DNA from: Sandaracinobacteroides hominis
GTDB lineage: Bacteria; Pseudomonadota; Alphaproteobacteria; Sphingomonadales; Sphingomonadaceae
Length of the DNA: 64,000 bases
Direction of reading: 5' to 3'
Assembly (NCBI RefSeq): GCF_016464365.1
Contig: NZ_JADCUC010000002.1
Coordinates: 426,001-490,000, forward strand
This document shows positions 50,301 to 60,388 of the stretch, piece by piece. Each line of letters opens with the position of its first letter. Position 1 is the first letter of the stretch. Under the pieces are notes generated by a model. The model saw only the letters and a program-made list of their open reading frames with translations. It did not search any database and was not told the origin of the DNA. A program made the translations under genes and the position numbers.

Positions 50301-51100
50301 CTGCGATCCTGGGCGTAGAGCGCCTCGTAGAGCAGCAGCGTTCCCGCCATTGCCACGTTCAGGCTGTCGGCGCGGCCGCGCATCGGCATGATGACGAGTT
50401 GGTCGCAGGCGGCCATCAGGGCTTCGGGAAGGCCCTGGGCTTCGTTGCCAACCAGCAGGAGTTGCGGGGTGGCGTAGCTGGCTGCGCGGTAGTTGACCGA
50501 GCGCGGGTCGAGGGCTGCACCTGTTAGCGTGGCGTTGTGCCTTGCCTTCCAATCGAGGAATTCGGTGGTTGTCGCCTGTACGCAGGTTACCGTGAAGAAG
50601 GCGCCCATCGAAGCGCGGACAGCCTCGAGGCTGGTGGGATCGGTGCTTTCGTCGAGCAGGATCAGGGCGCCGGTGCCGGTGGCGTCGCAGGCGCGGAGCA
50701 GGGTGCCGAGATTGCCGGGATCGCGCAGGCGTTCGGCGACGAGGGTGCGGGGGCCGGGGGTGAGGTCGCCCAGCGATCGGGTGCGCGGTTCGTAGGCGGC
50801 GGCGACGGCCTGCGGATTGTCCTTGCCGGTGACGCCGGAAAGGAGATCGGGCGCGGTTTCGATGACGGTGCCGCCGGCGGAGAGGGTCGCGTGGGTGAGG
50901 CGGGAGACGAGCGGGTGGCTGGCCTTGCCCTCGGCGAAGAGCAGCACGCGCGGCACCCAGCCGGAGTCGAGCGCCTCGGTGCAGATGCGCAGGCCTTCGG
51001 CGAGGAACAGGCCCTCGGCGCGGCGGTATTTCTTTTCCTTCAGCGAACGCAGGCGTTTGAGCGTTGTGTTGGAGGCTGATGTTACGAGCTGGATGGTCAC
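50297..51100 (-). CDS. TrmH/SpoU-family RNA 2'-O-methyltransferase
   Basis: A 267-residue SPOUT enzyme: N-terminal substrate-binding domain (NTTLKRLRSLKEKKYRRAEGLFLAEG), then the knotted domain with LRDPGNLGTLLRACDATG, LLVGNEAQGLPEAL and MRGRADSLNVAMAGTLLLYEAL, the signature for SAM binding. It methylates the 2'-OH of an rRNA or tRNA nucleotide; the target cannot be named. On the minus strand, upstream of the thioesterase. Confidence 0.9.
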   Translation of the reverse strand: MTIQLVTSASNTTLKRLRSLKEKKYRRAEGLFLAEGLRICTEALDSGWVPRVLLFAEGKASHPLVSRLTHATLSAGGTVIETAPDLLSGVTGKDNPQAVAAAYEPRTRSLGDLTPGPRTLVAERLRDPGNLGTLLRACDATGTGALILLDESTDPTSLEAVRASMGAFFTVTCVQATTTEFLDWKARHNATLTGAALDPRSVNYRAASYATPQLLLVGNEAQGLPEALMAACDQLVIMPMRGRADSLNVAMAGTLLLYEALYAQDRR

Positions 51101-51186
51101 GATTTAGTCCCTGCACCGGCTGCGAAGCGGCCGCAAGCGCACAGCGCGCCCGCGCCAATGCGCGGAACCGGCGAAGCCCGCTTCAA

Positions 51187-51804
51187 CTACAGCGGAGGCG
51201 CGTTATAGCAATGCCAGAGAAATAGGGCGGCTACGCCCCGCTCGGGGCGCCAGGCTTCGGCCATTTCGCGGAGCGTTTTTTCGGAAGGACGGCTGCCGTC
51301 GCCGAACATCTTGCCGGCCTGCACCTGGACGGCGAGGTCTCCGGCGGGGAAGACGTCGCCGCGGCCTTCGGCGAAGAGCAGGTAGATTTCGGCGGACCAG
51401 CGGCCGATGCCGCGCACGGAGGAGATGAGGCGGATGGCTTCCTCGTCGTCTTCGGGTAGCGCGTGGAGCGGGAGGGAGCCGTCTGTCACATGGCCGGCGA
51501 GGCTGAGGGCGTAGCTGGCCTTCATGCGGGAGAGGCCGGCGGCGCGAAGGGCATCGGCGTCGACCGCGAGCATTTTAAGCGGGTCGTGCAAGTCGCCGAC
51601 CTGCGTTTCGAGCTTGCGCCAGATGCTGGCGGCGGCGGCGGTGGAGACCTGCTGGCTGACGATGGCGCGCAGCAGGGTTTCATAGCCGGGGGCGCGGATG
51701 CGTGGTTCGGGAAGGCCGTGGAGCGCGGCGGCTTCGGCGAAGCGCGCGTCCGACTGTTTCAGCCGTTCCAGCCCGGCTGCGATCCTGTCTGCGTTCAGGC
51801 CCAT
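51187..51804 (-). CDS. AlkA-like DNA-3-methyladenine glycosylase (HhH-GPD)
   Basis: A 205-residue helix-hairpin-helix base-excision glycosylase: AIVSQQVSTAAAASIWRKLE (N-terminal helical part), the hairpin and catalytic region LISSVRGIGRWSAEIYLLFAEGRGDVFPAGDLAVQ with catalytic Asp in GD. It lacks the N-terminal TATA-like domain of E. coli AlkA, as in the short AlkA-like/MAG2 forms. It removes alkylated purines from DNA. Neighbours further right (MmcB, UdgX, rSAM) also have DNA-repair links. Confidence 0.9.
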   Translation of the reverse strand: MGLNADRIAAGLERLKQSDARFAEAAALHGLPEPRIRAPGYETLLRAIVSQQVSTAAAASIWRKLETQVGDLHDPLKMLAVDADALRAAGLSRMKASYALSLAGHVTDGSLPLHALPEDDEEAIRLISSVRGIGRWSAEIYLLFAEGRGDVFPAGDLAVQVQAGKMFGDGSRPSEKTLREMAEAWRPERGVAALFLWHCYNAPPL

Positions 51805-51911
51805 TCGCTATTCCTCGCACCCTGTCGCTTTTGGCATGTCTTGCGCCGCGCTCGCCTACCGCTAATAGGCACTCGGCCCGTTTGGGTCACGGAACAAGTT
51901 CGGAGCCAGCA

Positions 51912-52229
51912 ATGCCAACGCTTATCGTCGTCGATCGCAAGGGCCAGGAAAAGGCCGTCAACGGGGAATCCGGCCTGTCGGTGATGGAAGTGATCCGCGA
52001 CAATGGCTTTGACGAGCTGCTGGCGCTGTGCGGCGGTTCCTGCTCGTGCGCGACCTGCCATGTGTATGTCGATGCCGGCTGGACGGCGAAGGTGGGCGGC
52101 CCGCATGAAGACGAAGCGGACCTGCTGGACAGCTCCGACCATCGGAAGGCCGAATCGCGGCTTTCGTGCCAGATCCAGTTTTCGGACGAGCTGGATGGGT
52201 TGAAGGTGGAGATTGCTCCGGAGGATTAA
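51912..52229 (+). CDS. [2Fe-2S] ferredoxin
   Basis: A 105-residue adrenodoxin-type ferredoxin. The cluster cysteines are in LCGGSCSCATCHVYV (C-x5-C-x2-C) and the distal SRLSCQI. The group is that of class I alphaproteobacterial ferredoxins that pass electrons to cytochrome P450 or Fe-S assembly. It is single, starts after a divergent gap from the glycosylase, and its stop is followed by one base and then repeat copy B. Confidence 0.93.
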   Translation: MPTLIVVDRKGQEKAVNGESGLSVMEVIRDNGFDELLALCGGSCSCATCHVYVDAGWTAKVGGPHEDEADLLDSSDHRKAESRLSCQIQFSDELDGLKVEIAPED

Positions 52230-52230
52230 T

Positions 52231-52272
52231 GGCGGCTGCGATTTGCGCGCAGCGCAAACTCGCAGACTCGCC
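52231..52272 (+). repeat. 42-nt structured hairpin repeat, copy B
   Basis: It begins one base after the ferredoxin stop. Ends GGCGG and ACTCGCC, outer stem CTGCGA with TCGCAG, inner stem TTTGCGC with GCGCAAA, GCA triloop and the same unpaired C. Compared with copy A, the inner stem has A-to-T on the 5' arm with T-to-A on the 3' arm, a compensatory pair. Further hairpins with 3-nt loops follow, at 52323-52339 and 52373-52389. The element lies between convergent genes, as at 5040. Confidence 0.85.
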
Positions 52273-52400
52273 ATAATCCCGGCCGGCGGGGCGGGCGGTT
52301 TCAATCGCCCGAACTCGTCCGACGCAGGCTTTGCCTGCGCTTCTTCCTTTTCTTCCTGATCCAAAGCAGACTCGGCGGCTCAGCCGCCGGCTGCGCGCTC

Positions 52401-52769
52401 TCACCCCATCACGAACGCGTTCAGCTTGTTCCCATCCAGATCGCGGAAATACCCAGCATAAAACCCCTCCCCGCGCGGCCCGGGAGGCCCCTCGCACGTC
52501 CCGCCGTTTGCCAGCGCGATTTCGTGCAGCCGGTGGACCTGTTCCTTGTCCTTTGCCTCCAGCGCCACCATCACGCCGTTGCCGACGGTGGCGGTGTTGC
52601 CGTCGAAGGGCCTGGTGATGGCGATTCCGGCGGCACCTTCGGGCTTGCCCCAGGCGATGAACGTCTCGAACTCCATCATCCGTGGCACGCCCATTTCGGC
52701 GGCGATGGCGTCGTAGAATTTCGCCCCGCGCTCGATGTCGTTGGTGCCGAGCGTTACGTAGCCGATCAT
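52401..52769 (-). CDS. VOC (glyoxalase-fold) family protein
   Basis: A 122-residue vicinal-oxygen-chelate protein: MIGYVTLGTNDIERGAKFYDAI at the N-terminus (first beta-alpha-beta-beta-beta unit), ending with AGYFRDLDGNKLNAFV, the usual final metal-binding strand. Family members include glyoxalases and resistance proteins; function cannot be narrowed. Start set at the Met before IGYVTLG with AGGGGAGA upstream; an in-frame Met 14 codons earlier adds an unrelated sequence. Confidence 0.85.
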   Translation of the reverse strand: MIGYVTLGTNDIERGAKFYDAIAAEMGVPRMMEFETFIAWGKPEGAAGIAITRPFDGNTATVGNGVMVALEAKDKEQVHRLHEIALANGGTCEGPPGPRGEGFYAGYFRDLDGNKLNAFVMG

Positions 52770-52824
52770 GTCGAGTCTCCCCTGTTGAGGATCGGAACAT
52801 AACAGGAACATACGGCCGCGTCCA

Positions 52825-53283
52825 TCACCAGGCGGCGAAACCTTCGAAACCCGGGTCGAGCCCCCGCAGCGCCCGCTCTGCCCCTGTGCGTGCGAAGGCC
52901 AGCGTCACTGCCTTGCGCCGGGCCGGGGGCAGTTTCGCCTCGCAGGCTTCGCGAACCCAGACGGCTTCGTGCCGGTCTGCCACCAGAAGTCCGCAGGCGT
53001 CGGGGGCATAGCGTTCCTCGGCCAGACGATCGGCGAGATCGGGGGTGACGGCCCAGGCAAAGCGGTCGCAATAGTCGCGGTAGTGGTGCCATTTGCGATC
53101 GCCCTTCAGGTCGGCGGCGGAGACCTTTACCTCGACGATCAGGATTTCGCCGGTGCGGGAGATCGCCATGATGTCGGCGCGGTGGCCATCGGCCAGCGTC
53201 ACTTCCGCAAGGGGCGACCAGCCTTGCAGCCAGAGCAGCCGGGAGGTACCGCGACAGACATCGACGCTGGTAAGGGGAGGCAT
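52825..53283 (-). CDS. mmcB: MmcB-type DNA-repair protein (PD-(D/E)XK-like)
   Basis: A 152-residue protein matching the MmcB/PF06319 pattern: HRADIMAISRTGEILIVEVKVSAADLKGDRKWHHYRDYCDRFAWAV (the D...ExK nuclease-like core), then ACGLLVADRHEAVWV and LPPARRKAVTLAFARTGAERAL. In Caulobacter, MmcB is a mitomycin-sensitivity factor. Start at the Met at 53283, two bases from the start of the divergent DJ-1 gene; a start at 53298 would overlap that gene. I found no SOS box directly upstream. Confidence 0.82.
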   Translation of the reverse strand: MPPLTSVDVCRGTSRLLWLQGWSPLAEVTLADGHRADIMAISRTGEILIVEVKVSAADLKGDRKWHHYRDYCDRFAWAVTPDLADRLAEERYAPDACGLLVADRHEAVWVREACEAKLPPARRKAVTLAFARTGAERALRGLDPGFEGFAAW

Positions 53284-53285
53284 CA

Positions 53286-53975
53286 ATGACGGCGCCATAT
53301 CGAATCGGATTCCTGCTGTGGCCGGGCCTTACCCAGCTGGACATGACCGGCCCGGCGCAAGTGCTTTCGCGCATGCCGGGCGCTGAACTGCATTTCGCCT
53401 GGAAGACGATCATGCCCATTCCCAGCGATTGCGGGCTGCCGCTGCTGCCCACGGTGACGCTGGCGGATTGCCCGAAGCTGGACATGCTGTGCGTGCCGGG
53501 CGGGGCGCCGGTGGCGCCGGTGATGCGCGACGCCGAGGTGCTGGACTGGCTGCGGATGCAGGCGGCGGGGGCCGAGCTGGTGACCAGCGTCTGCACCGGA
53601 TCGCTGATCCTGGCGGCGGCCGGATTGCTGGAGGGCTATCGGGCCGGCTGTTACTGGGCTTCCGGGCATCAGCTGCCGCTGTTCGGCGCCGAGTTCGTGG
53701 AGGAGCGGGTGGTGTTCGACCGCAACCGCATCACCGCCGGCGGGGTGACGAGCGGGATCGATTTTGCCTTTCGGGTGATCGAGCACAAATTCGGTCGCGA
53801 TGTGGCGGAGGCGGTGCAGCTTTCGATTGAATATGATCCGCAGCCGATTGCCGGAGGTACGCCGCGGACGGCGCGGCCGGAGATCGTGGAGCGGGTGCGC
53901 GGGCAGATGGCGAGCAGGCTGGCCCAGCGCGAAGCGGAGATTGCGGAGATCGCCGGGCATTACGCGCCGGCCTGA
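53286..53975 (+). CDS. DJ-1/PfpI-family protein (isonitrile hydratase-like)
   Basis: A 229-residue DJ-1/PfpI-fold protein: FLLWPGLTQLDMTGPAQVLSRMPG at the N-terminus and the nucleophile elbow VCTGSLILAAAGLLEGYRA with the catalytic Cys, as in isonitrile hydratase (InhA) and its kin. It starts two bases from the divergent mmcB start, and its 3' end overlaps the convergent UdgX gene by 16 bases (53960-53975). Confidence 0.83.
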   Translation: MTAPYRIGFLLWPGLTQLDMTGPAQVLSRMPGAELHFAWKTIMPIPSDCGLPLLPTVTLADCPKLDMLCVPGGAPVAPVMRDAEVLDWLRMQAAGAELVTSVCTGSLILAAAGLLEGYRAGCYWASGHQLPLFGAEFVEERVVFDRNRITAGGVTSGIDFAFRVIEHKFGRDVAEAVQLSIEYDPQPIAGGTPRTARPEIVERVRGQMASRLAQREAEIAEIAGHYAPA

Positions 53976-55345
53976 GCCTTCGCGGCCCGGAGGTCGTCGA
54001 CGAAGCGGGCATATTCGGCCTGTTTCGCGGCTTCATCGGGCAGGCGCAGAAGGTAGCTGGGGTGGACGGTGAGGAAGCCGGCGGAGCCATCGGGGAGGGG
54101 GATCGGTCGCCCGCGCTCCTTGCCGACTGCCACCGCGCGGCCCATGAGCGCGCGACCGGCACTGGCGCCCAGCATCAGCACCAGTCCAGGTTTCACCAGC
54201 GCGCGTTCGCGGTCGAGCCACCAGCGGCAGGCCTCTATCTCGCCGGCGTTCGGCGCTTCGTGGAGGCGGCGTTTGCCCCGAAGCTGGAACTTGAAATGCT
54301 TCACCGCGTTGGTGACATAGGCGCTGCTGCGGTCGATCCCGGCCTCTGCCAGCGCCTGATCCAGCAACTGCCCCGCCGGGCCGACGAAGGGGCGGCCCTG
54401 CAGATCCTCCTGATCGCCCGGCTGTTCGCCGACGATCATCAGCCGCGCGCCTTCCGGCCCCTCGCCGAAAACGGTCTGCGTTGCCGGCTGCCATAGCGGG
54501 CAGCGGCGGCAGGCCTGTGCTTCGTCGCGGACGTTTGCCAGCGTGCCGACGGCGATCATCCCGCTGGAGCGTGTTTCTGCCTGCGCGATCAGCTGGGGAA
54601 TCAGCGCTGCCTCGGGCAGGTTCTTCCAGTATTTGCGCGGCATTTCGGATTCCATCGCCTTCACCTTCAGCCGCGCCGGATTGAACGTGGAGGCGTAATA
54701 GGTCTTCCAGATCTCCTCGACCGGGTCTTCGCCAGGGGCATCGTTGCGGCTGGCGCCGGGCAGCCATTCCAGTTCCTGTCTGTTCCAGTGGGCGGAAACC
54801 TGCGGCGTCAGGATGGTCCAGCGCTGGCTGGCGAAGCGGCGGACAAAGAAGCCGGCATCGAGCCGGAGGACATGGTGCGAGGGCTCGAACCAGGCGATAT
54901 AGTGGGGGCCGGCCTCGTCGGAGGTTTCGCGGAAGCGGACGAACGCGCGCATCTTGTGCCGATCGCGGCTGACCGCCTTTGCCATCTGTTCGGCGTCGTC
55001 CACCTCCGGATCCGAGCGGTCCTCCAGCAGGCGCGGTTGCACCTGCAGGCGGATCAGCAGGCTGTGCAGCAGGCGGAAGCGGCGCGGGCTCGTGTGAGAG
55101 ATGGCAAGCTGCGCCAGTTCCAGAAACTGTTTGGGCACGCGCGGGGTGGGCGCATCGGGCACTGGCGGAAGCGGCGGGTGGCGGACGGGGAGACTCTCGT
55201 CGCCGGTTATCGTCCAGTCCAGCAGCTGCGGCGGGATGCCGAGCGCAAGTGCGGTCCGCAGGATGCGGCGCAGGCCCTCGAAATCGGCCGGGTGCGCCAG
55301 CTCTGCCCGGTAGCTGGCGGCGCGGGTTGCCGGGGCCGGTATCAC
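53960..55345 (-). CDS. udgX: UdgX-type uracil-DNA glycosylase fused to a DUF4130 domain
   Basis: A 461-residue two-domain protein. Residues about 1-240 are a DUF4130/TIGR03915-like domain. Residues about 270-461 are a family-4-like uracil-DNA glycosylase: Cys cluster ligands at C279 and C282 (CRRCPLW), GEQPGDQED (306-314), GRPFVGPAGQLLD, the UdgX-specific loop K358-R-R-L-H362 and HPSYLLR (428-434). In UdgX the loop histidine becomes covalently joined to uracil-derived abasic DNA; H362 is present. The start overlaps the radical-SAM stop by 4 bases. Confidence 0.92.
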   Translation of the reverse strand: MIPAPATRAASYRAELAHPADFEGLRRILRTALALGIPPQLLDWTITGDESLPVRHPPLPPVPDAPTPRVPKQFLELAQLAISHTSPRRFRLLHSLLIRLQVQPRLLEDRSDPEVDDAEQMAKAVSRDRHKMRAFVRFRETSDEAGPHYIAWFEPSHHVLRLDAGFFVRRFASQRWTILTPQVSAHWNRQELEWLPGASRNDAPGEDPVEEIWKTYYASTFNPARLKVKAMESEMPRKYWKNLPEAALIPQLIAQAETRSSGMIAVGTLANVRDEAQACRRCPLWQPATQTVFGEGPEGARLMIVGEQPGDQEDLQGRPFVGPAGQLLDQALAEAGIDRSSAYVTNAVKHFKFQLRGKRRLHEAPNAGEIEACRWWLDRERALVKPGLVLMLGASAGRALMGRAVAVGKERGRPIPLPDGSAGFLTVHPSYLLRLPDEAAKQAEYARFVDDLRAAKAQAGA

Positions 55346-56574
55346 AGCAGGCTGAGCTGCTTCGGCTGCACGAGGCGTTCGGCGAGGCGGAGCGAATCGG
55401 GGCCGTTGCGGGGCAGCCAGTCGGGCATGGTGAGGAACGGCTTCACGCGCCGGGCGCTGCGGACCAGACGCTCCACGTCGGCGAGGCGTAGCTGGCGCCA
55501 GCGCCGGGCGGCCAGCAGCCGATCCACCACTTTCGGGCCGAGGCCGGGGACGCGCAGCAGGAGTTCGCGCGGGGCGCGGTTCACATCGAGCGGGAAGAGG
55601 TGGCGGTTGGCGAGGGCCCAGGCGGCCTTGGGGTCCATCTCCAGCGGCAGGTGGCCGCCCGGCGAGGCGGCGCGGATTTCATCGAGGTTGAAGCCGTAGA
55701 AGCGGAGCATCCAGTCGGCCTGGTAGAGCCTGTGTTCGCGCAGCAGCGGCGGGCGCGCGGGCGGCAGGATGGCACTGCCGTCGGGGATGGGGCTGAAGCC
55801 GGAATAATAGACCCGGCGCATGCCGAAGCCGGTGTAGAGCGCGTTGGCGCGCGAGAGGATCGCGTGATCGTCTGCGCCATCTGCACCGACGATCATCTGC
55901 GTGGATTGCCCGGCGGGGGCGAACTTCGGCGCCGAAGGGTAGCGGCCGGTGGCGTCCTTGGCGTCGAGGATATGGTGCCTCAGCGTTGCCATGGAGCCGC
56001 GGATGGAGCCGGCGTCCTTATCTGGCGCGAGGCGGGCGAGGCCCGATTCGGTGGGCAGCTCGACGTTGATGGAGAGGCGATCCGCGTGGCGGCCGGCCGC
56101 CTCCAGCAGTTCGGGGGCGGCGTCGGGGATGGTTTTCAGATGGATGTAGCCGCGAAAATGCTCTTCCTCGCGCAGGCGGCGGGCGACCTCTACCAGCTGC
56201 TCCATCGTGTAGTTGCTGGAGCGGATGATGCCGGACGAAAGGAACAGCCCCTCGATATAGTTGCGGCGGTAGAAGCCGATGGTGAGCCGTACCACCTCGT
56301 CGACGGTGAAGCGGGCGCGGCGGACGTTGGAGCTGCGGCGGTTGATGCAATAGGCGCAGTCGAAGATGCAGCTGTTGGTGAGGAGGATCTTGAGGAGGGA
56401 GATGCAGCGGCCGTCGGGCGCATAGGCGTGGCAGATGCCCATGCCCTCGGTGGAGCCGAGGCCTTTTCCATCTGCGGAATTGCGCTTTGCCGTGCCGGAG
56501 GAGGCACAGGAGGCATCGTATTTGGCGGCGTCGGCGAGGATCGCCAGCTTGGCCTTGAGGTCTGGAACGGGCAT
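55342..56574 (-). CDS. Radical-SAM DNA-repair-associated protein (TIGR03916 type)
   Basis: A 410-residue radical-SAM protein. It begins LKAKLAILADAAKYDASCASSG (family start), the [4Fe-4S] motif C69-x3-C73-x2-C76 (CIFDCAYC), and ends in a helix-hairpin-helix DNA-binding-like part (LLLRVPGLGPKVVDRLLAARRW). Members occur next to UdgX, and their reaction is not known. Start at MPVPDL: the upstream frame (32 more codons) is not family-like, and the SOS box lies just before this start. The stop is coupled (ATGA) to udgX. Confidence 0.88.
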   Translation of the reverse strand: MPVPDLKAKLAILADAAKYDASCASSGTAKRNSADGKGLGSTEGMGICHAYAPDGRCISLLKILLTNSCIFDCAYCINRRSSNVRRARFTVDEVVRLTIGFYRRNYIEGLFLSSGIIRSSNYTMEQLVEVARRLREEEHFRGYIHLKTIPDAAPELLEAAGRHADRLSINVELPTESGLARLAPDKDAGSIRGSMATLRHHILDAKDATGRYPSAPKFAPAGQSTQMIVGADGADDHAILSRANALYTGFGMRRVYYSGFSPIPDGSAILPPARPPLLREHRLYQADWMLRFYGFNLDEIRAASPGGHLPLEMDPKAAWALANRHLFPLDVNRAPRELLLRVPGLGPKVVDRLLAARRWRQLRLADVERLVRSARRVKPFLTMPDWLPRNGPDSLRLAERLVQPKQLSLL

Positions 56575-56576
56575 TT

Positions 56577-56591
56577 GTTCACTGTATGTTC
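56577..56591. promoter_or_regulatory. LexA (SOS) box upstream of the rSAM-udgX operon
   Basis: GTTC-ACTGTAT-GTTC, a perfect GTTC-N7-GTTC direct repeat, the alphaproteobacterial LexA site (read as GAAC-N7-GAAC on the coding strand). It lies 2-17 bases before the rSAM ATG and in the 134-bp gap shared with ftsH. LexA bound here should repress the operon until DNA damage. No ribosome-binding site fits between box and ATG, so a near-leaderless transcript is possible. Confidence 0.8.
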
Positions 56592-56708
56592 TTGACAGGA
56601 GAGAGTCCAGCCGGCATTGATCGAGTGACTGATTGAGACAAAGGGATTCATCCGAATTGCAGTGGCGCAATCGAAACCCTACATTGCGTGTTCCAGGAAA
56701 GGGTCTCG

Positions 56709-58661
<1,953 letters not shown>

Positions 58662-58669
58662 CGCAGCAA

Positions 58670-59245
58670 ATGAAGTGTGGCGGGGCGGGAACGGCGTTTC
58701 TCGCCCTGCTTGCGTTTTCGGCCAGTGCCTGCAGCCCCGCCGAGCCGGAGAAGGCGCAGACGCTGCTGCAGAAGCCGGCGCCGAAGCTGGCGCTGGCCGG
58801 CCGGGTGACCGACGCAGCCGGAATCCTGGATGCAGATCTGGAGGCGCGCCTGACTGCCCGGCTTGCGGCGTTGGAGCGCCGCAACAGGATCCAGTTCGTT
58901 GTGGTGACGGTTCCCGATCTGGGGGGCGCCGATATCGCCGACTTCACGCGCGATCTTGGAAATGCCTGGGGTATCGGCCGCAAGGGGTTCGACGATGGCG
59001 TGATACTGCTGGTTGCACCCCATGACAGGCGGGTGCGTATCGCCACCGGCCATGGGCTGGAGACAAGCCTTACCGACGCCGACGCGCGCGACATCATCGA
59101 GACGAAGATGCTCCCGACATATCGCCGGGGTGAATTGGCTGAGGGGACGGAGGCCGGCGCATCGGCCCTGATCGACCGGCTGCAGCAGCTTCCCGAGCGA
59201 ACGCTTGCTTCCGTTCAGGCCGGCGGCCGCAGCGCAATTCACTAG
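58670..59245 (+). CDS. TPM-domain lipoprotein
   Basis: A 191-residue exported lipoprotein: signal peptide with SASAC lipobox (C21), then a TPM domain (residues about 44-175; VTDAAGILDADLEARLTARLAALERRNRIQFVVVTV and GKFDDGVILLVAPHDRRVRIATGHGLE in the form KGFDDGVILLVAPHDRRVRI). TPM proteins are found in envelope and photosystem repair contexts; a precise role is not known. It is 8 bases after ftsH, so likely co-transcribed and perhaps linked to membrane quality control. Confidence 0.85.
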   Translation: MKCGGAGTAFLALLAFSASACSPAEPEKAQTLLQKPAPKLALAGRVTDAAGILDADLEARLTARLAALERRNRIQFVVVTVPDLGGADIADFTRDLGNAWGIGRKGFDDGVILLVAPHDRRVRIATGHGLETSLTDADARDIIETKMLPTYRRGELAEGTEAGASALIDRLQQLPERTLASVQAGGRSAIH

Positions 59246-59296
59246 CTGCAGGACGTACCCGCACGCCCTATTCTGAAGCCTCAAGGGGAGGAACGC

Positions 59297-60232
59297 ATGG
59301 AACTGGATCCGATCATTCTGGCCAGCCTGGAACTGGCCAAGGGACAGCCGCCGATTTCGTCGTTGACGGTGGAGCAGGTGCGCGAGGGAATGGCGCAGCG
59401 GGTGGAGATGGTGCGGGCCTTTGCACCGGCCGACATCGACATCGTCGATGTGGTCATTCCCGGGCCCGGCGGCGCACTGCCGATCCGGCTTTATCGTCCG
59501 CCGGGAACGCTGGTAACGGCCGGCCTGCCGGTGATCGTCTTCCTGCACGGCGGCGGCTGGGCGCTGGGTTCGATCGAGACGCACGATAATGTCTGCCGCT
59601 TTCTGGCGCAGGAAGGGCCGCTGCTGGTGGCGAGCGTCGACTACCGGCTGGCGCCGGAATCAAAATCCCCGGCACAGCAGCAGGATGCGATGGCGGCGCT
59701 GAAGTGGGCGGCGGCGGAGATTTCGCAGCATGGCGGCGATCCGCACCGGCTGATCGTCGGCGGTGACAGCGCCGGCGGCAATCTGGCGGCGCTGGCGGCG
59801 CTGGAAGCGCGCAAGACCGGCCCGAAGCTGGCCGGGCAATTGCTGGTCTATCCCGTCACCGATTTTCCCGCCGACGGCCATGCAAGCTATGCCGAGAATG
59901 CGGAATATGGGCTCAACCGGGAAGCGATGGAATGGTTCTGGGGGCATTGGCTGCAGGAGGGGGCGGCGCCGGACGAAACCACGGCGCCGCTGCGCCACCC
60001 CGATCTGTCGGGCCTGCCGCCGGCCCTGGTCATCACCGCCAGCCACGATGTGCTGCGCGACGAGGGCAAGGCCTATTCGGCGCGGCTGGCGGAGGCGGGC
60101 GCGCTGGCAGCGCACGACCATGTGGAGGGCGTGAACCACGGCTTCTTCTCGATGGGCGGGATGATCGACACGGCCACCCGGACGCTGCAGCGTGCAGCGC
60201 GCTGGGCGGCGTCTTTGCCCGCCGTCGGGTGA
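59297..60232 (+). CDS. Alpha/beta-hydrolase, hormone-sensitive-lipase family esterase
   Basis: A 311-residue cytoplasmic esterase: HGGGWALGSIETHDN (oxyanion motif HGGG), VDYRLAPE, GDSAGGNLAALAALEAR (nucleophile Ser in GDSAGG), the acid in HDVLRDEG and the His in GVNHGFFSM. The HSL/Est group acts on short-chain esters. A SD-like GGGGAGG (59284-59290) precedes the ATG. No operon partner is obvious. Confidence 0.9.
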   Translation: MELDPIILASLELAKGQPPISSLTVEQVREGMAQRVEMVRAFAPADIDIVDVVIPGPGGALPIRLYRPPGTLVTAGLPVIVFLHGGGWALGSIETHDNVCRFLAQEGPLLVASVDYRLAPESKSPAQQQDAMAALKWAAAEISQHGGDPHRLIVGGDSAGGNLAALAALEARKTGPKLAGQLLVYPVTDFPADGHASYAENAEYGLNREAMEWFWGHWLQEGAAPDETTAPLRHPDLSGLPPALVITASHDVLRDEGKAYSARLAEAGALAAHDHVEGVNHGFFSMGGMIDTATRTLQRAARWAASLPAVG

Positions 60233-60271
60233 GGTGCTGACCAGGCTTTGCTGATCCTCGGTTCCGGCGGC

Positions 60272-60291
60272 TTTCCCGAAACATCGGGAAA
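60272..60291. terminator. Hairpin after the esterase gene
   Basis: TTTCCCGA (60272-60279) pairs perfectly with TCGGGAAA (60284-60291) around AACA, 40 bases after the esterase stop. On both strands it is flanked by short A/T-rich tails, so it could terminate the transcript. The rest of the gap to 60388 shows no gene. Confidence 0.5.
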
Positions 60292-60388
60292 TCATCAGGA
60301 ATGCATCATTCCGTTTCCTGCCCGATGCCCGCAGTATCGGAGCAGATGAACGGTCTTCCCCATCGGGGGATGCAGCAGAGGAGGCGAC

